Source of the DNA: Palsa-295 sp963781105
Lineage (GTDB): Bacteria > Acidobacteriota > Terriglobia > Acidiferrales > UBA7541
Reading direction: 5' to 3'
NCBI GenBank assembly: GCA_963781105.1
Contig: CAWAED010000014.1
Location: 1-64,000, forward strand
Length of the DNA: 64,000 nucleotides
Position numbers and translations under genes: made by a program. Below the pieces are notes generated by a model. The model saw only the letters and a program-made list of their open reading frames with translations. It searched no databases and was not told the origin of the DNA. Below are positions 9,350 to 16,469 of this stretch, one piece after another (the stretch's first letter is position 1; each line of letters opens with the position of its first letter).

Positions 9350-9490
9350 TTACGCTTGCAGTTCCATGCGTTCGATGCCGTAAGCCTCGCGCACTTTCTT
9401 CTGTGGTTGTTCAGTCGGCTCCACTGCGTGCGGATTTTGGTCAAGGTCTGTTCCCGTTGTCGGGTCGTTGCTGATTGGCTTGCCTATCAT
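9350..9490 (-). CDS. 46-aa hypothetical protein of the element
   Basis: A short hydrophilic protein beginning MIGKPISNDPTTGTD and ending YGIERMELQA. Its ATG lies 7 bases after the stop of the initiator-like gene, with a GAGG about 13 bases upstream. Translation could be coupled to that gene. It has no recognisable domain. Below usual gene-calling length, it is supported mainly by its position. Confidence 0.4.
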   Translation of the reverse strand: MIGKPISNDPTTGTDLDQNPHAVEPTEQPQKKVREAYGIERMELQA

Positions 9491-9497
9491 GTTCGTT

Positions 9498-10508
9498 TCA
9501 CTTTGTTGCGGCCTCAAGCCGCTGAATTTTCTCCAACATAATTTTCTTGCTCTCGTCATCGAAGAGTTCGAAATCCGCCATCTGTGCGCGAGCGTCTTCA
9601 AGTTCGATGATGTCGTCGGCTCGCTGCTTGGCTTGAGCCTTCGCGCACGACTTCAAGTGCAGTTCTTCGACTATGTTTTCCTGCCGGGCACGTTCAAGAC
9701 GTTCTTCGCGCACCTTCGGCAACCACTGCGTCAGATGGTCGGTCAATCGTTCGGCGCAAATCTTTGAAGACCTGAGTCCATCGAAATCGCCTGACGAAAT
9801 CGCTCGACGAACTGCTGCGCGAAGGTCTTCCTCGTCATATCCGATGATGGCCGCTTCGAGCGCCGCTCGTTGCTGCGCGTTGAGCGTCAGAGCCTTGTCT
9901 TGCCCGGCGAGAAATTCCGCCCTCACCGCTTCGATGTCTTTGGGGTTGGTGTTAGTTCTTTCAGAAAGTTCTTTCAAACCTTTCTTTTGAGTCTCATGTA
10001 TACGTGAGACTCCTGCATCGCTATCTGAGACTCCTGCATCGTCTATTTGAGACTCGTGCTCGTGGTCATGCTGCGTATCTGAGACTCCTGCATTGGTGCC
10101 ATTCGGGTCTATCTGAGACTCCTGAGTCTTGACTACGCGCACGAGCATTCCGAGTTCGGGTATGTTCATCCAGCCGGTCGCTCCGACTGGCAACGTGTCG
10201 GTCGTAATGTGACGCACACGAGTTCGCTTGTGACCGTGGTACTTGTGCCCGGCGTCGTCGGTGCCGTCGCTGACGCATCCGAGCGCGTACAAGTCGTCAA
10301 GCAATCGGAACGTTGTAGCGCGAGAGAATCCACACTTTGCTCCGATAGACTCGACGCCTGCCCATTCGATTTCGCCGTGACTAGCAAGTTGAAAGTACAA
10401 TGCGCGACGACACGCCGCACTGTGCTTCCACTTCTTGCCGTCCGAAAACAGCACAAAACTAGTCGGCGTGAAGTCTCGCGCCGTGAAGATGATTGCCTTA
10501 CCTCTCAT
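9498..10508 (-). CDS. Replication initiator-like protein (lambda O-like layout)
   Basis: A 336-aa protein with an N-terminal winged-helix region (about 25-85; CGFSRATTFRLLDDLYALGCV reads as a recognition helix and wing). A low-complexity middle (about 125-170) contains repeated AGVSD and ESQ units. The C-terminal half is charged and helical and may bind a partner. The layout matches phage O-type replication initiators, where the N-terminal domain binds iterons inside its own gene and the C-terminal part recruits the helicase loader. The DNA of the middle part carries six such repeats (see 9951-10127). I cannot show homology to a named family, so the function rests on architecture. A 102-base gap with two hairpins precedes it. 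Confidence 0.55.
   Translation of the reverse strand: MRGKAIIFTARDFTPTSFVLFSDGKKWKHSAACRRALYFQLASHGEIEWAGVESIGAKCGFSRATTFRLLDDLYALGCVSDGTDDAGHKYHGHKRTRVRHITTDTLPVGATGWMNIPELGMLVRVVKTQESQIDPNGTNAGVSDTQHDHEHESQIDDAGVSDSDAGVSRIHETQKKGLKELSERTNTNPKDIEAVRAEFLAGQDKALTLNAQQRAALEAAIIGYDEEDLRAAVRRAISSGDFDGLRSSKICAERLTDHLTQWLPKVREERLERARQENIVEELHLKSCAKAQAKQRADDIIELEDARAQMADFELFDDESKKIMLEKIQRLEAATK
9951..10127. other. Candidate replication origin: six iteron-like repeats plus AT-rich tract
   Basis: The 14-mer TGAGACTCCTGCAT occurs exactly at 10005, 10026 and 10080. Variants lie at 9988 (TGAGTCTCATGTAT), 10048 (TGAGACTCGTGCTC) and 10114 (TGAGACTCCTGAGT). Copies are read in two different codon frames of the overlapping gene (AGVS versus ESQ/ETQ), so the DNA rather than the peptide is what is repeated. 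Directly beside the array, 9951-9990 is 28/40 A+T in a GC-rich region, with strong pyrimidine bias on the plus strand. Repeats inside an initiator-like gene next to an AT-rich tract are the arrangement of the lambda origin. Confidence 0.55.
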
Positions 10509-10550
10509 TGTGGTTGTGCCCCGCTCCTAAACGGGTCAGCGAGTACCGAG

Positions 10551-10606
10551 CCATGTTAGGAGACATGGCCCGGCCCCGCGCTTCGTCGCCGCGTGAAGTC
10601 GGCGAC
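10551..10606. promoter_or_regulatory. Two short inverted repeats ahead of the initiator-like gene
   Basis: CCATGT-N6-ACATGG spans 10551-10568 and GTCGCCG-N8-CGGCGAC spans 10585-10606. Both are perfect arms in the 102-base space between the 62-aa gene and the initiator-like gene. There is no T-tract, so an operator or an mRNA structure is more likely than an intrinsic terminator. Confidence 0.4.
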
Positions 10607-10610
10607 AAAC

Positions 10611-10799
10611 TCATTGAATCAATCCTCTTTGTCGAAGTCGCCGAAGCGACCGTGACATGCTTGCTGCATGTACTCGTCGAGCCTTGGCGTCGCCGCCTTT
10701 GAACAGTCGGTCGTTGATTTGACGAACCGTCAAACCTTCCGACCGCACGAGTTTGAGAATCAAGTTCATTTGCTTCGATAACTTGTCTTCGGCACTCAT
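10611..10799 (-). CDS. 62-aa winged-helix DNA-binding protein
   Basis: A small basic protein. The segment LTVRQINDRLF followed by ASMSRSLRRLRQRGLI reads as the helix-turn-helix and wing of a winged-helix fold of the kind used by small phage and plasmid regulators. The ATG overlaps the stop of the upstream cysteine-rich gene by 4 bases (ATGA), so the two are translationally coupled. Its role may be control of the element operon or help in replication; the sequence does not say which. Confidence 0.6.
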   Translation of the reverse strand: MSAEDKLSKQMNLILKLVRSEGLTVRQINDRLFKGGDAKARRVHAASMSRSLRRLRQRGLIQ

Positions 10800-12208
10800 G
10801 CGTTAACCTTTTGTGTCTCGCATTGCACTGATGCCGAAGCGCCGAGCGAATAAACTTGTTCCAAGACCTGCAATTCGTCCGGCTCGATGTCGTCCTGCCT
10901 GTTGCGAACCTTGGCGAATGAGTGCGCCCTTCCTTGCATCAAGTGCAATCCGACCGCATCGCCTGCCTGTCCACACCATTCGCATGTACAATAAATGTTG
11001 ACGGTATCGTTTGGATTATAGAGAACACAGGACTTACAGTTTGTGATATGGATTCGCCGCCGGGCATCACTCACGGCAAGGATAAGCCGACGACGATTGA
11101 GTCCACGGTATGCCACTATTTGGCTGTACTCCCTATTGAACACGAGCCTGTCATGCACGCCCGCGATGTACGCGTCGGAAAGTTTCATCTTTCCGCAAGA
11201 CCACGCAACGTCTGCGCGAGTGAAGCCGCCTCCGCGAACGCTCTCGACAAGACCCGACGTGCCCGGCGGAATACAATTGCTCTTACACTTCCACTGTGAA
11301 CCTTTGATGATTGACTTCGGCGGATACAGATTCTTCATCTTTTGTTCCGGCAAATCTGCGGGACAAAATTCTGGCAGCGGATACTCCCACGACGCGCCGA
11401 GAATTTTGTTTGGCGTGCTGAGTTCTATTCGTGAATCCTTCCATTGCTCAAGCCGACGCGCCATGATTTCGTAGTGGTCGAACATCTCCGCGCCGCGCTT
11501 GTTGATGCCGACCGACTTCGCGGGCATCGTCCACGGAGTCGGCGCACGAAACGCCGACACTGTGACGACCTGTGAGCGCACCCACGGATGTGAAGGGTCA
11601 TTGTCCGCCGCAAACGGTCGCGGTCGCGGAAAGCATTCGATGCACGTATACGTCGCCGCGCCGGATTGAAGAACCGCCGCCCCGCGAAGTCGCTCGTCGA
11701 ATAGGTTCACCCATTCCCACGCCAGCACGCCGCGCTCGAAAACGTCGCCGCATGAATGGCAGCAAACTTTGACGTTGGTCGCTTCACTCTTTGTATGAAG
11801 AACGCCGACGACGGCATCACCCGATAGGTCAATACCGTCGAACTTCTTGGGCTTCCGCCACGTGCCGCCAGCACGCCGACCCTTGACGTACTTGCCTTTT
11901 CGCTCGTCAAAAACTCCATCCGAATACTTGCGCGTACTCTTCTTCATGGAACCGTTGAAAGGTTCCGTGGGAATGTCTTCGGGCGGAATATAGCGACCAC
12001 GTACGTCCCACCGCTGTCTATTGGTCGCTTGAGTCGGCAACAGGTCAAACTCTCGTTTGCGCTTGCTGAATAGAAGATGGGTCATCGTCGGACGACGTGT
12101 CCAAGGTCTTCCCGCGAAGCACGTCGGAAGGTCTTCGTCCGCGATGTACGGCAAGAACTGCGCGAGTACGCACGCCCACACGAGCGACTGAGTCGGTGAA
12201 GGATTCAT
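10796..12208 (-). CDS. Cysteine-rich protein of unknown function (element operon)
   Basis: I do not recognise this 470-aa protein. It holds at least three Cys clusters that look like zinc sites: CCHSCGDVFERG with CIEC, WKCKSNC, and CKSCVLY with CTCEWCG. Basic stretches lie near the N-terminus. The ATG at 12208 is preferred over the longer open frame to 12340 because it overlaps the stop of the excisionase-like gene as ATGA, as the next junction also does. As the largest protein of the element, placed between the excisionase-like and replication genes, it might be a DNA-processing protein. No nuclease, primase or helicase motif is visible. Confidence 0.75.
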   Translation of the reverse strand: MNPSPTQSLVWACVLAQFLPYIADEDLPTCFAGRPWTRRPTMTHLLFSKRKREFDLLPTQATNRQRWDVRGRYIPPEDIPTEPFNGSMKKSTRKYSDGVFDERKGKYVKGRRAGGTWRKPKKFDGIDLSGDAVVGVLHTKSEATNVKVCCHSCGDVFERGVLAWEWVNLFDERLRGAAVLQSGAATYTCIECFPRPRPFAADNDPSHPWVRSQVVTVSAFRAPTPWTMPAKSVGINKRGAEMFDHYEIMARRLEQWKDSRIELSTPNKILGASWEYPLPEFCPADLPEQKMKNLYPPKSIIKGSQWKCKSNCIPPGTSGLVESVRGGGFTRADVAWSCGKMKLSDAYIAGVHDRLVFNREYSQIVAYRGLNRRRLILAVSDARRRIHITNCKSCVLYNPNDTVNIYCTCEWCGQAGDAVGLHLMQGRAHSFAKVRNRQDDIEPDELQVLEQVYSLGASASVQCETQKVNA

Positions 12209-12426
12209 GCGGCACGCTCGATTAGCTTCTGCGCGAACGCACGGAGTTCTTCCGGCGAGAACAACCACGACCGACCGAGATTCTTGATTGGATGGAGTTC
12301 GCCGACGTAAACGCGATTCCGCAATGTTCGGGTCGAGCACCCGAGCATCTGCGCAGCGGTCTTTAGGTTGACGAGAACTGGATTGGATGGAGCGACTGCG
12401 ACTGTACTACTGTTCTTGCTTGGCAT
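12205..12426 (-). CDS. Excisionase-like MerR-type HTH protein
   Basis: A 73-aa protein with one HTH_17/MerR-like fold: LKTAAQMLGCSTRTLRNRVY, then a short strand and IKNLGRSWLFSPEELRAF. Such proteins act as excisionases (directing integrase toward excision) or as AlpA-like activators. The ATG at 12426 has GGG about 8 bases upstream; an in-frame GTG at 12480 lacks a ribosome site. It is first in the minus-strand operon and divergent to the integrase, as expected for a switch between integration and excision. Confidence 0.75.
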   Translation of the reverse strand: MPSKNSSTVAVAPSNPVLVNLKTAAQMLGCSTRTLRNRVYVGELHPIKNLGRSWLFSPEELRAFAQKLIERAA

Positions 12427-12599
12427 GGACTGCACCCTTGGTTGTAAATTCCAAGTGGTGCCGCCCAAGTTGGCGGGCACTGACGAGTCACGTACATCTC
12501 TCGCTGCGCGGTATTATGTCGGGGCGTTGTCTCGGCTGTTGTTGCCGTTCCTTTTAACTGTACTGCTCGCCCACGCTACTGCGTTGCCGTGGTTGGTTC

Positions 12600-12623
12600 C
12601 GTAGAGATTCCAAGCCCTCTACG
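12600..12623. promoter_or_regulatory. Inverted repeat between integrase and excisionase-like genes
   Basis: CGTAGAG-N10-CTCTACG has perfect 7-bp arms. It lies just downstream of the predicted start site of the minus-strand promoter at 12650-12678, in the divergent control region, so it is a candidate operator. Confidence 0.4.
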
Positions 12624-12649
12624 CGCTCACGACAACTTCAATGTTACCC

Positions 12650-12678
12650 ACTATACCACAACTCGCCATGATTTGCAA
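12650..12678 (-). promoter_or_regulatory. Sigma-70-type promoter of the element operon
   Basis: On the minus strand TTGCAA (12678-12673) and TATAGT (12655-12650) are separated by exactly 17 bases. Transcription would start near 12642 and read through the excisionase-like gene and the rest of the operon. Confidence 0.55.
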
Positions 12679-12737
12679 GCGAAAAGTCAAGAACATTTTT
12701 CCTTAGTACTTCTGGCTCATTGCGACGTCCAGTTCGA

Positions 12738-14058
12738 CGGGTCAAGATAGTTTTGCCGAATCGGGTCAAAGGATGGTGCGAGATGGCGAAGAGGAAGGAA
12801 CCACGGGAGCGCGGCGAAGGCGGACTGTTCCACATCAAAGGTTCGCCAAACTGGTATATCAAGGTCAACGGCGTACGCCGAGCGACGGGCACGGACGTGA
12901 AGGAAGAAGCACTCGCCAAACTTCGGCAGTGGCAAGGCCGGGCATCACTCGGGATTCACGAGGCCAACACATCGCTGCGCTATGAAGACATCCGCGACGG
13001 CCTGCTTGCAAAGTATCGCATCGGAAAGCAGAAGGGTCACAGTCTCGTGACGCGGGCCGATGGCACCGAAACGATTTGGGGCTTAGACCATCTCAACAAG
13101 TTCTTCGCACAACGGAAGGTCGCCGACATCACGCCGACGCTGTTGAAGCGTTTCATCAAGCACAGGCTCGACGAAGGTGCAGCGCCGGGCACCGTCAATC
13201 GCAACCTTGGCCTACTGCGTCGTATGTTTTACCAGAAGCGCAAGGAAGACCAATCGGTCACGATTCCGCACTTCGACTTCTTGGCCGAAGCCGAGCCGCG
13301 TCAGGGTTTCGTCGAGGCCGACGAGTTCGGCAAGTTGTTCGCCGCGCTGCCGGAGCGTTTGCGGACTTTCGTTCTCGTCCTGTACACTACAGGCGTGCGC
13401 AGTGGTGAAGCGAAGCAAATGCAGTGGGAACATGGTTGACCTTGATGCGCGGGAGATAAGATTGCCCGGCTCCGTGACCAAGAATGGAAAGCCGCGCACT
13501 CTCCCACTCGTTGACATGGTGGTCGAGCGGTTGAAGGCCGAGCGCAAGGAATCAGGCTTCGTGTTCCCTGTCGGCAACTACATCAAAGCATGGTGGTCAG
13601 CGTGTGCGAAGGCCGGACTCGGTACGCGTACGCCGGGCAAAGAGAACGGCGGCTATGGGTCGTATGAAGGTTTAATCCCGCATGACCTTCGTCGCAGTGC
13701 CGTTCGCATGATGGTTCGCGTGGCAGTCGAGCACGACCGTAGCGAAGGCAATCTCCGGGCATCTGACGGACGCAATCTTCCAGCGTTACGACATCACGAG
13801 TACGGACGACTTGCACAAGGCCGCGAACAGAATCAGCGCGAATCTTCTGCCCGCAATCGAAGTCGGGTCAAACGGGTCAAGTCGGCCCGCGCTGTCCGCC
13901 AGCACGTACGCGCAAGAAGGTGAAAGCATGAAGCTGAATCCCGGTGAATGGCTCGACGACATGCCCGACCCTGACCTGTCCGACTTCGCCGATTATCTGC
14001 GCGAAGCAATCCGTGCGCTTCGGGTCAATCATGGAAGTCGGGTCAAATTACGGGTCAA
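12738..14058 (+). repeat. Seven CGGGTCAA octamers flanking the integrase gene
   Basis: Exact CGGGTCAA copies, all in one orientation, start at 12738 and 12762 (before the integrase) and at 13864, 13873, 14021, 14039 and 14051 (at and after its end). About one copy per strand would be expected by chance in 64 kb. Clusters on both sides of an integrase gene next to the attachment site look like arm-type integrase or excisionase binding sites. The complement TTGACCCG contains a -35-like hexamer, an alternative but less economical explanation. Confidence 0.6.
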
Positions 14059-14071
14059 ATGGCACTACTGA
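12783..14071 (+). pseudogene. int: Tyrosine recombinase/integrase with two frameshifts
   Basis: The product would catalyse site-specific integration of the element. The arm-binding and core-binding domains (KRKEPRERGEGGLFHIKG; SAM-like LLKRFIKHRLDEG) and the first catalytic Arg box (TTGVRSGEAKQMQWEH) are read in one frame from ATG 12783. Near 13430 the frame changes to VDLDAREIRLPG and HDLRRSAVR (His/Arg box). Near 13735 it changes again to AISGHLTDAIFQRYDITS, which carries the catalytic Tyr. All active-site boxes are present, so only indels separate it from a functional gene. The tail after NLLPAIE is unusually long. An AAAGGA lies 8 bases before the ATG. Confidence 0.85.
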
Positions 14072-14109
14072 TAATCGCAACGACGACGTAAAGCCTTAGA
14101 GTTCAACTA

Positions 14110-14180
14110 CGAACCCACGGTTGAGTTTCCCCAACACACGCTTTCCAAGCGTGCTCCTTAAACCGCTCGGACATCTCTCC
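14110..14180 (-). pseudogene. tRNA-Ser(GGA), truncated in the T-loop at the element boundary
   Basis: Read on the minus strand from 14180: acceptor 5' strand GGAGAGA, D-arm, anticodon arm CACGC-TTGGAAA-GCGTG (anticodon GGA), a long variable arm closing with GGG/CUCAACC, T-stem GTGGG and the T-loop start TTCG. After that the expected CCCAC and TCTCTCC are missing and unrelated sequence follows. The break point in the T-arm is where many tyrosine integrases recombine. Most tRNA-targeting elements restore the 3' end; here it is not restored on this side. Confidence 0.75.
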
Positions 14181-14357
14181 GCCGACGGAGCTTGAGAAGC
14201 CTAACAAATTGATGCCCCGGCAGCAAACCCGGCACTGCCGCGGTAAACCGGCAGATGCCACTCTTCGCATCGAATAAACTCGCCACGAACCGCAAATCTG
14301 ATCCTCGTCGTCGGAGTAACAAATCGGCAGCAGGTCTGCTACACTTTTGTACCCTGT

Positions 14358-14432
14358 TCCGGGGTAGTGCAATTGGTAGCACGCCAGCCTTTGGAGCTGG
14401 TTATCCTGGTTCGAGTCCAGGCCCCGGAGCCA
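14358..14432 (+). tRNA. tRNA-Gln(TTG)
   Basis: A complete cloverleaf: acceptor TCCGGGG pairs with CCCCGGA; D-arm GTGC/GCAC; anticodon arm CCAGC-CTTTGGA-GCTGG with anticodon TTG; T-arm CCTGG-TTCGAGT-CCAGG; discriminator G and an encoded CCA end. It lies on the core side of the element and is intact. Confidence 0.93.
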
Positions 14433-14511
14433 CCCGCCTTCCGTAGGGGGCGCAGCCCTCCGTAGAGCCCTAAATTTACGTGGAGATTTTCGGGGAGAAC
14501 CGAGGGATCAC

Positions 14512-14670
14512 CTACGCCGCGGTATCACGCCGCGATTTGGGCGGCGGCACAATCTTCAGTTCCGTAAGCCGCTTCGTTTTAAGATGCTGTTCGCTGCGAC
14601 GAAGCAGCTTCTCAAACTCCTGCTCGGAGCAGACACCACCCGCAGGTAAAGTTTTCAGATTTGAAGTCAT
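14512..14670 (-). CDS. 52-aa hypothetical protein
   Basis: A short open frame from ATG 14670, preceded by GGAAGGAGAG 3 bases upstream, a near-perfect ribosome site. The product starts MTSNLKTLPAGGVCSEQEFE and has a basic amphipathic helix (KLLRRSEQHLKTKRLTELK) and a Pro/Arg tail. No known family is recognised. It stands alone between tRNA-Gln and the protease gene, divergent to the latter. Confidence 0.55.
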   Translation of the reverse strand: MTSNLKTLPAGGVCSEQEFEKLLRRSEQHLKTKRLTELKIVPPPKSRRDTAA

Positions 14671-14918
14671 GATCTCTCCTTCCGGACGCCCCCACGCGTG
14701 CCACCCTTCCGGAAGCTGATGTTGTCGGAAGGTTAGACCTCAGATTGTGATGTGTCAAGAATTTTCCATCCCAGTCCGAGCCGGATCTCTCAACGCCGAA
14801 GTTTGTCGATTTTCGTTCGGCAAAAATAAAAATCGCCAGAGAGTGAATTCCCAATCGACGCACATAATCCTCTCTGCGCAACGAATGCTTGCGCAACACT
14901 CTGAAGCAACTTAGTCTT

Positions 14919-15632
14919 ATGCCCAACATGTCACAGGATTTCCTAATCCTCGGGTTTATTTGGTACATCGTCTTTTTGTTTTCGACCACGTGCCATGAAG
15001 GCGCGCATGCATTGATTGCCAGGCTGGGGGGCGATCCCACAGCGTTTCACGGCGGTCAAGTTTCGCTCAATCCTCTGCCGCACATCAAACGCGAGCCGTT
15101 CGGGCTGGTCGTCGTACCCGTCCTTTCCTATATCGTCGCGCACTGGATGATCGGCTGGGCCAGCGCGCCGTACGACCCCGCATGGCAGCAGCGTTATCCC
15201 AGGCGCGCGGCGTGGATGGCCCTGGGCGGCCCGGCAGCGAATTTCACGCTCGTACTTCTTTCCGCCATCGGGATCCGCCTCGGAATGCATTTCGGTTTCT
15301 TCGGAATGCCCGACTCGGTCAGCTTCACGCACATTACGGAACCGCTGGTCCCCGGAATCGCGAGCTTTGCGGCCACGTTTCTGAGCATTTTCTTCCTGCT
15401 GAACTTACTGCTCGGCACGTTCAACTTGCTGCCGGTGCCGCCGCTCGACGGCAACACTGGCATCACACTCTTGATGAGCGAAGAGACTGGGCTGCGATTT
15501 CTGGATTGGTCGCACAGTCAGGGGTTCGGAATGCTCGGCTTGATCGTAGCTTGGTACGCCTTCGATAAAATGTTCCCCTACATTTTCCGGTTCGCCCTCG
15601 TAGTCCTTTATCCAGGCTCGCAGTGGGGGTAG
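14919..15632 (+). CDS. Site-2 protease family (M50-like) membrane metalloprotease
   Basis: A 237-aa multi-pass inner-membrane protein. HEGAH at residues 26-30 inside the first membrane helix supplies two zinc-binding His and the catalytic Glu, and NLLPVPPLDG (about 175) supplies the third ligand Asp. GGPAANFTLVLLSA is the third typical M50 segment. These proteases cut substrates within the membrane. There is no PDZ domain, as in the short SREBP-like (FpvI/YwhC) group. ATG 14919 is chosen because upstream in-frame starts are weak TTG codons. No substrate is evident nearby. Confidence 0.87.
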   Translation: MPNMSQDFLILGFIWYIVFLFSTTCHEGAHALIARLGGDPTAFHGGQVSLNPLPHIKREPFGLVVVPVLSYIVAHWMIGWASAPYDPAWQQRYPRRAAWMALGGPAANFTLVLLSAIGIRLGMHFGFFGMPDSVSFTHITEPLVPGIASFAATFLSIFFLLNLLLGTFNLLPVPPLDGNTGITLLMSEETGLRFLDWSHSQGFGMLGLIVAWYAFDKMFPYIFRFALVVLYPGSQWG

Positions 15633-15827
15633 CCCTCCGTTCGCAGACGTCGCCATCTTCATAGGCCCGCTGAGCGGTAATGTGTTCCAACCGTGCACAT
15701 CCTTCGCGCACGGTACATGGGCACTTCCTCCAAACGGCGCATCGCGCCGCTAAGCGCTTCCGAATGAGCAAATGAAAGCTACGGGCGTTGGCATGGCATC
15801 TGCAAAACAACCCGCGAAGGCAGAACA

Positions 15828-16196
15828 ATGAATTCCTCAACGAGCGAGTCGCTCCGCATCGCCGGAGCTGCCGGTAGCTCAAGCTATCGTGTCGAAGTTT
15901 CCGGATGGGACGACGAGGAGAACTTCTTTGTCGAGAAAACCACGCTCGATTGGAGCGAAACGGGCGGCAAAACCATCGGCATGCGGTCATCCGTGCGGCT
16001 GGAAAGCGTGTTGTTTGTGCGCCTGATCCAACCCCTCGGTGGTGGCACCGGTTTTCCAGTTCCCTATCGCGCCGTCAAAGTATCGTCGAATTATCTCAAC
16101 GACCGTCTCACAGTGAAGGTTGAGCAACTCCAACCACGCATGGCGTTCCGCGAAACCGCTGACGCCTTGCTCGCTTCCGACGCAAAGGTTGCTTAG
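15828..16196 (+). CDS. Hypothetical protein, 122 aa
   Basis: A soluble protein that I do not recognise. It reads as mostly beta-strand (YRVEVSGWDDEENFFVEKTTL; SVLFVRLIQPL; PVPYRAVKVSS), with no signal peptide or membrane segment. It lies 273 bases before the NtrC-type regulator and in the same direction as it and the PilZ-like gene further on, so a shared regulatory role is conceivable but unproven. Low-complexity Ser/Ala residues open the protein. Confidence 0.6.
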   Translation: MNSSTSESLRIAGAAGSSSYRVEVSGWDDEENFFVEKTTLDWSETGGKTIGMRSSVRLESVLFVRLIQPLGGGTGFPVPYRAVKVSSNYLNDRLTVKVEQLQPRMAFRETADALLASDAKVA

Positions 16197-16469
16197 GCGT
16201 CAGGGGAATGTGGAGACTGATACCGCCGCGTGTTCGTATAGCGCTGTTCCATTTCGAAAACCACGATTCCATATTGGGACGCGCCCGAACTCTTCGAGGC
16301 GTCTGCGCTAGTCACCCGGCAAGCCTGCCGACGGTTTTTATCGCATCAGTGGTTTCGCAAAACGAACAGTTTGTGGACGTTATGTACCAAATCAGGTGCG
16401 ATCCGGAAATTCGCGCGTTGCAAAACCGCGGGACGCCCTTGTGGCCATTTCCGTGCCTTAGTGTCCGTC

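Larger units (their letters stand above)
7575..14109. mobile_element. Putative integrative element at tRNA-Ser, phage-satellite-like
   Basis: A tyrosine integrase gene sits next to a tRNA-Ser truncated in its T-loop (right boundary near 14110). A divergent minus-strand operon codes for an excisionase-like HTH, an initiator-like protein with internal iterons, small proteins and an HNH nuclease. No capsid, tail, portal, terminase, conjugation or resistance gene is visible. That content matches a phage satellite or a minimal integrative replicon. The left limit is arbitrary: it is placed after the last recognisable non-element gene, and the true end may lie anywhere from 7575 to 8336, or the element may extend left beyond the efflux genes. 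Confidence 0.65.
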
